DNA of 64,000 nt from NCBI GenBank assembly GCA_964445115.1, contig CAYUJU010000001.1, positions 248,001 to 312,000 on the forward strand, read 5' to 3'. Position 1 is the stretch's first letter; every line of letters begins with the position of its first letter. Under the pieces are notes generated by a model, which did no database searches, was not told the origin of the DNA, and saw only the letters and a list, made by a program, of their open reading frames with translations. The translations under genes were made by a program, and so were the position numbers. This document shows, in pieces, positions 25,038-32,953 of the stretch. This DNA comes from CAIJXJ01 sp964445115 (GTDB lineage: Bacteria > Pseudomonadota > Gammaproteobacteria > Burkholderiales > Methylophilaceae).

Positions 25038-26233
25038 GCCGCAACCGGACGCACTTTTGCAGCCGCCGTTTTGGCCCGCACTCTCGCCTCTTCGACATCC
25101 TTGCCCGTCGCCAGTGCCACACCCATACGGCGCCGCTCGAAGGACTCCGGTTTGCCGAACAGACGCAGATCGGATTCCGGCACCGCCAACGCCTCGGCCA
25201 CACCTTCAAAACGCAGGTTGGTGCTTTCCACACCCCCATAGATCACCGCACTCGCGCCCGGCGCACGCATGCTTACATCCACCGGCAAGCCCAGGATGGC
25301 ACGGGCATGCAGCTCAAATTCGGAAAAGCGCTGGCTGGCCATGGTGACCATGCCGGTGTCGTGCGGGCGCGGGCTGACCTCCGAGAACCAGACGTCATCG
25401 CCCTTGACGAACAGTTCCACGCCGAAAAGTCCCAGTCCGCCCAGATCATCGGTGACCGCCTTGGAGATTTCACGGGCGCGCTCCATAGCTTTGGGAGACA
25501 TGGCTTGCGGCTGCCAGCTTTCGACGTAATCGCCCTTGACCTGCACGTGGCCGATCGGATCGCAGAAATAGGTCTGGATTTCGCCCACCGCGTTCAATGC
25601 GCGCACAGTCAGCTGGGTGATTTCATAATCGAAATCGATCTGTCCCTCGACGATGACACGTCCCTGGTCGACACGCCCACCCGTTGCCGCATAATCCCAG
25701 GCCGCAGCCACCTGATCCGGCGAGGTCACGCGCGACTGGCCCTTGCCGGAAGACGACATGACCGGCTTGATAAAACACGGATAGCCGATGCCGCCATCAA
25801 TAGCCGACTGCAATTCCTGCAGGCTGGAGGCAAAGGCATAAGGCGACGTCGGCAGCTTGAGGGTCTCACCAGCCAGACGGCGGATCCCCTCGCGGTTCAT
25901 GGTCAGCTGTACGGCGCGCGGCGTCGGGATCACCTTGGCCAGACCAGCGGATTCGATTTCGGCCAAGGCATCAATCGCGATCGCTTCGATTTCCGGCACA
26001 ATCAGATGCGGTTTTTCCTGCTCCACCAAGGCGCGCAGGACGGCGCCATCCGTCATGCTGATGACGTGGGCGCGATGCGCCACCTGATGGCCGGGCGCAT
26101 TCGGATAACGGTCAACCGCGATCACTTCTACCCCCAGGCGCTGCAAGGCAATGATGACTTCCTTGCCGAGTTCGCCGCTGCCGAGCAGCATGACGCGTGT
26201 TGCCGAGGAACTGAGTGGCGTGCCGATGGACAT
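25034..26233 (-). CDS. purT: Formate-dependent phosphoribosylglycinamide formyltransferase (GAR transformylase 2)
   Basis: The 399-residue ATP-grasp enzyme starts SIGTPLSSSATRVMLLGSGE, as in E. coli PurT, with the preATP-grasp loop LGSGELGKEV, the acid-phosphate loop region (CFIKPVMSSSGKGQSRV) and VELFVKGDDVWFSEVSPRPHDTG. It formylates GAR using formate and ATP, bypassing the folate-dependent PurN. Formate use fits a C1-metabolising cell. The ATG directly touches a terminator-like U-run and no Shine-Dalgarno is visible, yet homology supports this start. It heads the purT-globin-dnaB-alr-radA run. Confidence 0.95.
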   Translation of the reverse strand: MSIGTPLSSSATRVMLLGSGELGKEVIIALQRLGVEVIAVDRYPNAPGHQVAHRAHVISMTDGAVLRALVEQEKPHLIVPEIEAIAIDALAEIESAGLAKVIPTPRAVQLTMNREGIRRLAGETLKLPTSPYAFASSLQELQSAIDGGIGYPCFIKPVMSSSGKGQSRVTSPDQVAAAWDYAATGGRVDQGRVIVEGQIDFDYEITQLTVRALNAVGEIQTYFCDPIGHVQVKGDYVESWQPQAMSPKAMERAREISKAVTDDLGGLGLFGVELFVKGDDVWFSEVSPRPHDTGMVTMASQRFSEFELHARAILGLPVDVSMRAPGASAVIYGGVESTNLRFEGVAEALAVPESDLRLFGKPESFERRRMGVALATGKDVEEARVRAKTAAAKVRPVAA

Positions 26234-26269
26234 AAAAAAATCCCGCTATTTTTCAATGGCGGGATTTTA
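26234..26269 (-). terminator. Terminator-type hairpin directly against the purT start codon
   Basis: On the minus strand AAAATCCCGC (26268-26259, complement strand) pairs with GCGGGATTTT (26246-26237) around a 12-nt loop, and the T-run ends at 26234, immediately before the purT ATG (26233-26231). It lies about 42 bp behind the response-regulator stop and is most simply that gene's terminator. TAAAAT at 26269-26264 could also serve as a -10 for purT, with a start near 26257. No Shine-Dalgarno is present. Confidence 0.8.
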
Positions 26270-26310
26270 TCATGCAGGGCGCCTCGATTCGCGCCCAAGG
26301 AGATGACTAT

Positions 26311-27747
26311 TTATTCCGACTTAAGGCCATGCTTGTCCATGCGGTAGCGGATGGTCATGCGCGTGATGCCGAGCAACCGGGCAGCCTCCGACACATTGCC
26401 CCCACTCTGCTTGAGCGCATTTTCGATCAGGGCTTTTTCCATCGCATCCAGTGTCATCTGGCTTGGGCTGACGGCCGGCGCTTCCACCGGCACACTGTAA
26501 GTCGCCACGTGATGGGCGGGCACGATATCCACGGCATGAATCGCATCGCCACGGCTCATCAACACCCCTCGGCTGATCTGATGTTTCAGCTCACGCACAT
26601 TCCCCGGCCATGGGTATCGTCGCATCGCCTGCACGGCATCCACGGAAAAATCGCGACGCGGGAAACCATGACGACGCTCCGTTTGCGCAGCGAAGTGACG
26701 TGCCAGCAACAGCACATCATCGTCACGCTCGCGTAGCGCGGGCATGCTCACGCTCAAGACATTCAAACGATAGAACAGGTCGGCCCGGAAACGTCCTTCC
26801 AGCACCATTTGCTGCAAGTCACGATTGGTCGCCGCCACAAACCGAGCCGCAACCGGACGCTCCTTGGTGGAACCGATACGGCGCACCATGCGACGCTCAA
26901 GCACGTTCAGCAACTTGGCCTGCAACGCCAATGGCAACTCACCCACTTCGTCCAGAAACACGGTGCCATCTTCCGCAGCCTCGATCAGGCCGAACCGGGC
27001 TCCTTGCGCACTGGTAAAAGCGCCCTTTTCGTGACCGAACAATTCGCTCTCGATCAACTCGCCTGGGAGCGAAGCACAATCGACGTGCACGAAAGGCCGA
27101 TCGTTGTTGACGCAGAACTGGTGCAGCAAACGCGCCGCCACATCCTTGCCGGTTCCCGTTTCGCCGGTAATTAGCACGGTCGGGGGGACCCCCTCCGTGA
27201 CCGAAACCAATTGTGCAATACGCTCGATCTGTTGGTGCACCGCGCGCATCGCGGGGCTTTCACCGATAAACTCGACGCCCTCGACAGCCGCATGACTCTC
27301 ACGCTGACGGGAGTAATCCAGTTGGTGTTTGAGCGTGTTGGACTGCTGCGCCTTCTCGACAACTAGCAGCAATTCCTCAAGATCGACTGGCTTTTTAAGG
27401 TAATCGATCGCCCCCAGCTTAATGGCATTGACGGCATCGCTCACCTCGCCGTAGGCCGTCATCACCACCACGGCCACGCCCTTGGCAATCAGTTCCGACA
27501 ACAGATCAAGCCCGTTGCCGTCCGGCAGGCGCATGTCCAGCAACGCGAGGTCAGGCTGATACTGCCTGGCCAGCGCACGCCCATCCGCCAAGGTTTCGGC
27601 ACGTTCGCACTCGTACCCTGCCTGTTGCAAACGCTTGGTGACAGCCCTGGCAAACAGGGCCTCATCTTCTACCAGCAGGACGCGAACCTTCTGGGGCGGA
27701 GCCAATGGTGCCCGTTCTTCAAAAAATTCGCGTGCCTGCATCGTCAT
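26311..27747 (-). CDS. Sigma-54-dependent NtrC-family response regulator (orphan)
   Basis: The 478-residue protein has a receiver domain (about residues 20-135) with phospho-acceptor D71 in LALLDMRLPDG and DYLKKPVDLEELL. The AAA+ domain has Walker A GETGTGKD and FLDEVGELPLALQAKLL. A C-terminal Fis-type helix-turn-helix reads NVSEAARLLGITRMTIRYRM. The sigma-54 contact loop, normally GAFTGA, reads GAFTSA (residues 242-247). No histidine kinase is adjacent, so its partner is elsewhere. The gene is downstream of the TonB receptor on the same strand with 11 bp between them, so both may be cotranscribed. Confidence 0.93.
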   Translation of the reverse strand: MTMQAREFFEERAPLAPPQKVRVLLVEDEALFARAVTKRLQQAGYECERAETLADGRALARQYQPDLALLDMRLPDGNGLDLLSELIAKGVAVVVMTAYGEVSDAVNAIKLGAIDYLKKPVDLEELLLVVEKAQQSNTLKHQLDYSRQRESHAAVEGVEFIGESPAMRAVHQQIERIAQLVSVTEGVPPTVLITGETGTGKDVAARLLHQFCVNNDRPFVHVDCASLPGELIESELFGHEKGAFTSAQGARFGLIEAAEDGTVFLDEVGELPLALQAKLLNVLERRMVRRIGSTKERPVAARFVAATNRDLQQMVLEGRFRADLFYRLNVLSVSMPALRERDDDVLLLARHFAAQTERRHGFPRRDFSVDAVQAMRRYPWPGNVRELKHQISRGVLMSRGDAIHAVDIVPAHHVATYSVPVEAPAVSPSQMTLDAMEKALIENALKQSGGNVSEAARLLGITRMTIRYRMDKHGLKSE

Positions 27748-27758
27748 CCTGCGTCGGA

Positions 27759-30221
27759 TTAGTCAACGTTGACAGCAGGAGAAGACTTCTTGCCGCCGAA
27801 CTCGTAACGCACACCAACCCAGCCGGCACGAGGAGCGCCTGGCATCACGAGCATAGCAGGCTCCTGATTACCGCTGAATGCGCCATTTTCAATCCAGCTT
27901 TCCCCCATCATGCCGCCAGTTGCATACTTCTTGTCGAAGATATTGGTTGCCTTGGCAAAGACCTGCCAGCCAGAAGCACCGAACTTATAGCGAGTATCGA
28001 GATTCACGATGACATAGCCACCCACCTTGCCTTTGCCCTGATAAAAATCAGCATTTCCGTTATCAGCCTGGTGTGCATTATTCTCGTTGCCACGGGTATA
28101 TACGTCGGAATAAGCGTTAATGTTGCTACCGACATACCACTGCGGCGTCACGTTGTACTGCAAACGCAGTTTGAGTGCATGCTCCGGAATGTTGGCCAGC
28201 CTATCCCCCTTGTTGACATGGATCGAATCGCCATCGCCACTCGAGTTAACTTCGTTAACCAAATCCAATGCATCTTCATATGTAGCCTTGATATAGCTAT
28301 AGCCAGCATTCCAGGCCAACTTACCGATCTGACCGGAAACGCCGCCATCAAAGCCGATTCGACGAGTTTTTCCGACATTGTCGAAGAAGCCCATGCCGGT
28401 ACCCGCGCTTGTGTAAATAAACTGGATATCGTCGTGATTTTCAGTACGGTAAAGGGCAGCATTCCATTTCACCCCAGCCATCAGGTCGCCACGAGCGCCC
28501 ACTTCGAAAGTTTTGGAAACGACTTCCTTGAGCGGAGGATCACCAGCCATCGCATTAGGCAACTTACAAGGAACGTTCGGATTGGCGCAACCCAACTCCA
28601 TTGAAGTCGGCGCACGCATGCCCTCGTTATACGAACCGTACAAGGTCAACGCCTTACTGGGTGTAAACGTCACCCCCGCAGCAGGGTTGATTCGGCTAAA
28701 AGAATGCTCGCCCGTCAAAGACTGCGGATCGCCCACAGGATAATCAATTCCATCGCGGCGATCATTGTTATCAACCTTGATATGGTTGTATCGCCCGGAA
28801 ACTGTCACATGCCAGGCATCGTTGAGTGACACCGTGTCGGTAGCAAAAAGGCCGAATGTTTGCGTTTTCCCATGCAGATCCACCAACGCCTCATCATTCT
28901 CGACCCCGATGCCATCCACGCCGCGCAACGCATTCAGCATGCCCATTTCAGTTGACTGGTTAAATTTGATACGAGATTTGTCGTATCCCATACCCACGAT
29001 CAACTGGTTCTGTTTCTGCAGCAGTGGTTGATTAAATGCAATCTGGGCATTAAAACCATAGCTCGCCTGACGGGTTTTACTTCTATTGAGGGCACCGGAG
29101 CAAGCAATCTCTTCATCACCGCTACCGGCCGCACAGTTTGCCAATGCTGCACTCAATTCAGCAGGACTTACCTCACCATCGCCATCGGTGTCAAAACCAT
29201 CTGGCGTACCAGCATTATTGTCTTCATCGGCGTTGAAATCATCGTTCACATCGCCGTTCAAGGTTGTGCGACGGGATTTGCGATAGTAGGCGTTAGCCGT
29301 CAGCTGCGTTTCATCATTGAACCAATGACTACCATTCAAGTTGAAAAATGAAAGCTTATTCTTGGTTTCATCGGGGTAAGTATTGATGACCTCGCGGCCG
29401 AACTCTTCCATGAGTTCTTTCTGGACCAGCCCATTCCCGATCATGTTGTTGTTGGCACCCGTGTAACTGAGCTCAAGACGGGATGTTTCGTTTTGCCAGC
29501 CAAGCTTGCCAAACATTTGCTTCACTTCAGATGGCGAATGATCACGCCAGCCATCCTCATCAAACCACGTTCCAGAGAGAAAATAGTCCACGGAACCATC
29601 TTGCGAAACACCACCGAATTCAGCTGAGCCACTCTTGCGACCCCAGGAACCAGCCAGCGCCTCGACGGCACCGCCAGAGTGAGTACGGCCATTCTTTGTC
29701 GTCACGGACAAGGAACCACCCAACGTGTTCAAACCAAAAACAGGATTCGACCCAGGAATCAAGGAGACACCAGCTATTGCATTTGCCGGTATGAGGTCCC
29801 AGTTGACCGCATCACCAAACGGTTCATTCACGCGAACGCCATCTTGAAATACGGATAAGCCCTGCGGGGTACCCAGCAGAGGTGACGCCGTGAAACCACG
29901 GAAAAGAATATCTGGCTGGTAGGGATTGTTCTGCGTTTCGTTAACGCTGACACCCTGTAAATTATTGTTCATGAAGTCCGCAATGCTAAGCGAGCCTTGC
30001 TTGGTAATTTCCTCCCCCTTCACCACCTGCACACTTGCAGGCACCTGCTCAAGAGGCAAGCCCACACCGGCCAGCGGCGTGGTGCTCACCACCTCAACCG
30101 CTGAGGTTTCAAGCGCTGCCATTTTTTCAGCGGCCAGAGCAGCCCCCTGCTGCCCAAAGACACCGGCAACCAGAATGGCTACCGTCTTCAATTGATATTT
30201 TTTATTTGATGTATTGTTCAC
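27759..30221 (-). CDS. TonB-dependent outer membrane receptor with an EF-hand loop
   Basis: The 820-residue precursor has a signal peptide (hydrophobic core LKTVAILVAGVFGQQGAALA), a plug domain (VPASVQVVKGEEITKQGSLS, DILFRGFTASPLLGTPQGLS, GSNPVFGLNTLGGSLSVTT) and a long beta barrel. One loop carries a canonical EF-hand, DTDGDGEVSPAE (residues 344-355), followed by two cysteines (about 363 and 373) that may be bonded. The ligand is unknown. The barrel ends GVRYEFGG with a charged tail of about ten residues ending Asp, not the usual terminal aromatic. The GTG start at 30221 is preferred since GAGGAG sits 7 nt upstream; an ATG at 30245 lacks such a site. The regulator gene follows closely. Confidence 0.9.
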   Translation of the reverse strand: MNNTSNKKYQLKTVAILVAGVFGQQGAALAAEKMAALETSAVEVVSTTPLAGVGLPLEQVPASVQVVKGEEITKQGSLSIADFMNNNLQGVSVNETQNNPYQPDILFRGFTASPLLGTPQGLSVFQDGVRVNEPFGDAVNWDLIPANAIAGVSLIPGSNPVFGLNTLGGSLSVTTKNGRTHSGGAVEALAGSWGRKSGSAEFGGVSQDGSVDYFLSGTWFDEDGWRDHSPSEVKQMFGKLGWQNETSRLELSYTGANNNMIGNGLVQKELMEEFGREVINTYPDETKNKLSFFNLNGSHWFNDETQLTANAYYRKSRRTTLNGDVNDDFNADEDNNAGTPDGFDTDGDGEVSPAELSAALANCAAGSGDEEIACSGALNRSKTRQASYGFNAQIAFNQPLLQKQNQLIVGMGYDKSRIKFNQSTEMGMLNALRGVDGIGVENDEALVDLHGKTQTFGLFATDTVSLNDAWHVTVSGRYNHIKVDNNDRRDGIDYPVGDPQSLTGEHSFSRINPAAGVTFTPSKALTLYGSYNEGMRAPTSMELGCANPNVPCKLPNAMAGDPPLKEVVSKTFEVGARGDLMAGVKWNAALYRTENHDDIQFIYTSAGTGMGFFDNVGKTRRIGFDGGVSGQIGKLAWNAGYSYIKATYEDALDLVNEVNSSGDGDSIHVNKGDRLANIPEHALKLRLQYNVTPQWYVGSNINAYSDVYTRGNENNAHQADNGNADFYQGKGKVGGYVIVNLDTRYKFGASGWQVFAKATNIFDKKYATGGMMGESWIENGAFSGNQEPAMLVMPGAPRAGWVGVRYEFGGKKSSPAVNVD

Positions 30222-30292
30222 AAAAACACTCCTCGCAAGGGTCATTCATAGGTGCAAAACACCCTAATGCAAGCAAGCTCCAGGCCAGCACC

Positions 30293-30318
30293 GCAATTCA
30301 GGAAATAATATGAATTGC
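30293..30318 (-). promoter_or_regulatory. Perfect 8-bp inverted repeat in the TonB-receptor leader
   Basis: GCAATTCA (30293-30300) and TGAATTGC (30311-30318) are exact inverted copies separated by 10 nt. They lie in the roughly 130-nt leader between the predicted transcription start (near 30353) and the GTG at 30221. They could form a hairpin in the leader or be a protein-binding dyad. The rest of the gap (30246-30292, 30319-30359) shows no other structure I recognise, and it does not resemble a cobalamin or other known riboswitch. Confidence 0.5.
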
Positions 30319-30359
30319 ATTCAACGAGTTAAACATTACACTCACCGACTTATCCGAGC

Positions 30360-30389
30360 AGTATAGTGCGCCCATATGGTTGCTAACAA
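30360..30389 (-). promoter_or_regulatory. Putative sigma-70 promoter of the TonB receptor gene
   Basis: On the minus strand TTGTTA (30389-30384) and TATACT (30365-30360) are spaced by 18 bp, giving a start near 30353. The -35 hexamer lies inside the first of three palindromes, so a bound protein would block or modulate polymerase access. Confidence 0.5.
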
Positions 30390-30433
30390 CCAAAATATGG
30401 TTGTTAGCAACCAATTTAAGGTTGCTAACAACC
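30378..30433. repeat. Three 14-bp palindromic repeats at exact 21-bp spacing (candidate operators)
   Basis: The units are GGTTGCTAACAACC at 30378-30391, GGTTGTTAGCAACC at 30399-30412 and GGTTGCTAACAACC at 30420-30433. Each has arms GGTTG/CAACC around a 4-bp centre, CTAA in the first and third and its complement TTAG in the second. Start-to-start distance is 21 bp both times, which is two helical turns, so all face the same side of the DNA. They lie between the ABC permease stop (30435-30437) and the TonB receptor promoter, whose -35 overlaps the first copy. They look like a cooperative regulator site for that receptor. Confidence 0.85.
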
Positions 30434-30434
30434 A

Positions 30435-32942
30435 TCAGGCGCTTTGCAGGGTGGTGCGCGGAGGGGTGTTGGTAATGCCTCGAATCCCCAGCCAGGCGGC
30501 ACCGGGGATGCCGATGGCGCCGACCAGCAGGGAGATCAGCATGAGGAACGGGGATGGCGTGTAGAGGATGTGCAGCAACCGGTCGCTGACGAGGTGGGCG
30601 ATCAGGCTGGCAGCCGTGGCTGACATCAGCCCGGCCAGGGCACCGATCCAGACGTATTCTGCCACTACCGCCAAGGCCGCCTGCTTGCGCGTGGCACCAA
30701 ATACGCGAATCAATGCGACCTCCTTGATGCGTTCTTCCCGTGTGGCGACAAGGGCTGCGTAGAGCACGGCCACCCCGGCAAGCAGGCAGAATCCGAACAC
30801 GAACTGCACGGCGTAGGCCATGCGATCCATGATGCCGCGCACCTGTTCCAGAACGGCCGCCACATCGATCACCGTGAGATTGGGGAATTGCTGCACCAGG
30901 GCGTTGAGCACCTCTCCGCGACTTGGGGGAATAAAACAGGCGGTCATGTAGCTGACCGGCATCGCGTCGAGCACTCCCGGTGGCGTGATCGCGAAAAAGT
31001 TGGGTTTCAGGGTATCCCAGTCGACTTTTCTGAGGCTGGTCACGCGCACTTCGAGATGATTGCCGCCGATGTCGTAACCAAGACGGTCTCCCAAGGCGAT
31101 GCCCAAGGTTTCGGCGATCCCCTTTTCCAGTGACAGTTGCTGGCTGCCTGCCTCGGTGGCCTGCCACCAGTGCCCGGCCACCAGCTGATTATCGGGTTGC
31201 ATGTGTGCAGCCCAGGAGAGATTGAATTCACGTTCGGCGAGGCGGCGTGCACGATCGTCCTGATAACGCGTGGTGTCGAGCGGCTGCCCGTTGATGCTGA
31301 CCAGACGACCGCGCACCATGGGGTATACGGTTGGCGTTGCCAGGCCGGACTGGGCGAAAAACGTTTGAATGGCCGTGGCCTGGCCAGGCTGGATATTGAT
31401 CACGTAGCGATTGGGGGCGTCTGCCGGGAGGGAGTTGCGCCACGCTTGCAACAGGTCGCCGCGCACGATGGTCAGCAGGAGCATGGCCGTGATGCCCAGC
31501 CCGAAACCGGCGATCTGCAGCGTGCTGACAACAGGGCGACGCAGCAAGTTGGCGAGCCCCAGACGCCAGGCGCCCGTGGACCGTTGCAACAGTCGTTTCA
31601 GCAGAAGGCCCATGAGCGAAGACAAGAGCAGAATGGCGCAGAGCAACCCCACCAGCCCAGCCAATATTGCGCCACCGAGCCGCATATCCCGCGCTGTCCA
31701 GTACACCAGTACAAAGAAGACAACCACGCCCGGCAGCCACAAAAGCAGGTTGCGCAGCTTGCTTCCCGAGTGCTCCAGCCCGATATCCTGCCGGAGAATT
31801 CTGAGCGCAGGCACCTGACGCAGCGCCATCAACTGCGGGAACATGATGCCCAGCAACGCGGCGACGCCGGCAACCATCCCGATGCCGATCGGCGCCCATC
31901 CGGGCGGAGGCAGCACTTCGAGGAACAATCGGCCCGCAAACTGCGCCAGCACTTCTTGTGCCACGTACCCCAGCAGACAGCCGATCAGGCTGCCGACCAA
32001 GCCGATCATCAGGGCCTGAAAAAAGAAGACTTGCAGGATGAATGCCTGCGAACTGCCGAAGCAGCGCATCAGGGCGCAGGCATCCATTTGCCGGCGTGCG
32101 AACTGCGCCGCAGCGAGCGCAACAGCCACAAAGGCCAGAATCGCGCCCGCCATCGCGGCCAGTCCCAGGAACTGCCGGGTTTTTTCCAACGCACTGCGAA
32201 TTTCCGGACGGGCGTTCTCCGCGCTTTCCAGCCGCTCGCCGCGCCCCAGATGCGCCTCGGCCCAGCGGGTGTAACGCGCCACGTCCTGCGCGCTGCCTGC
32301 CATTAACAGCCGATAGCTGATGCGGCTTCCCACCTGGATCAGGCCGGTAGAAGCGATGTCCTCGGCGTGCATGATCAGACGCGGGGCGAAGCCAAAGAAT
32401 CCGCCGGCCCGTGCTAGATCCTGTTGCAGAATCGCCGCCACCTGCAAATGGCGATCGCCCACCTCGATCGCATCCCCGACTGCAACGCCGAGTTGCGATG
32501 CCAGACGTGGTTCGATCCAGAGCGTTCCCGAAAGCGGGCCATTCCGCACGGCCCTCGGCTCGCCATAAGGACGATCACCGATCTGCAACTGGCCGCGTAA
32601 CGGATACCCCGCACCGACCGCCTTGATTTCGGCGAGTTGCCCCTGATCGCCATGCATCACCATGCTGGGGAACTCGATCGAACGGGCCACTGCCAATCCT
32701 TGCCGAAGCGCTTCGTCCTGCCATGCAGATGGCAGCGGATGATCGGCCACGACCACCATGTCCGCGCCAATGAGGGTCGCCCCCTGCCGGGACAAGGCCG
32801 ACTGGATTCTGTCGGTAAAGAATCCAACGGCGGTCATGGCCCCCACTGCCAGCACCAAGGCGAACATCAGCACCCGGATTTCCCCGGAACGCCATTGACT
32901 ACGGAGTTGCCGACTCGCCAGCTTGAATGCCCGCATCATCAT
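30435..32942 (-). CDS. ABC transporter permease, FtsX-like (YbbP type)
   Basis: The 835-residue protein has an N-terminal helix (EIRVLMFALVLAVGAMTAVGF), a large periplasmic MacB-like region, and two sets of FtsX-type membrane helices (for example ILAFVAVALAAAQFARRQMD and YAVQFVFGFCLLAGVAVLYA), including the second FtsX domain near ATREERIKEVALIRVFGATR. This is the YbbP architecture. It pairs with the ATPase encoded 11 bp upstream. The YbbAP pair next to tesA is the same arrangement as in E. coli. The substrate is unknown; export of lipophilic compounds is a guess. Its stop touches the operator repeats. Confidence 0.93.
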   Translation of the reverse strand: MMMRAFKLASRQLRSQWRSGEIRVLMFALVLAVGAMTAVGFFTDRIQSALSRQGATLIGADMVVVADHPLPSAWQDEALRQGLAVARSIEFPSMVMHGDQGQLAEIKAVGAGYPLRGQLQIGDRPYGEPRAVRNGPLSGTLWIEPRLASQLGVAVGDAIEVGDRHLQVAAILQQDLARAGGFFGFAPRLIMHAEDIASTGLIQVGSRISYRLLMAGSAQDVARYTRWAEAHLGRGERLESAENARPEIRSALEKTRQFLGLAAMAGAILAFVAVALAAAQFARRQMDACALMRCFGSSQAFILQVFFFQALMIGLVGSLIGCLLGYVAQEVLAQFAGRLFLEVLPPPGWAPIGIGMVAGVAALLGIMFPQLMALRQVPALRILRQDIGLEHSGSKLRNLLLWLPGVVVFFVLVYWTARDMRLGGAILAGLVGLLCAILLLSSLMGLLLKRLLQRSTGAWRLGLANLLRRPVVSTLQIAGFGLGITAMLLLTIVRGDLLQAWRNSLPADAPNRYVINIQPGQATAIQTFFAQSGLATPTVYPMVRGRLVSINGQPLDTTRYQDDRARRLAEREFNLSWAAHMQPDNQLVAGHWWQATEAGSQQLSLEKGIAETLGIALGDRLGYDIGGNHLEVRVTSLRKVDWDTLKPNFFAITPPGVLDAMPVSYMTACFIPPSRGEVLNALVQQFPNLTVIDVAAVLEQVRGIMDRMAYAVQFVFGFCLLAGVAVLYAALVATREERIKEVALIRVFGATRKQAALAVVAEYVWIGALAGLMSATAASLIAHLVSDRLLHILYTPSPFLMLISLLVGAIGIPGAAWLGIRGITNTPPRTTLQSA

Positions 32943-32953
32943 CCGCGCGTCCC

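Noticed and set aside
30374..30433. Integron attC-like or CRISPR-like array
   Set aside because: Units are 14-bp palindromes with 7-bp gaps; too short for attC or CRISPR, and no integrase or cas gene is present.
30298..31167. 289-codon minus-strand frame overlapping the YbbP-type gene and leader
   Set aside because: It is out of phase with the well-supported permease gene, is Arg/His-rich, and has no recognisable domain.
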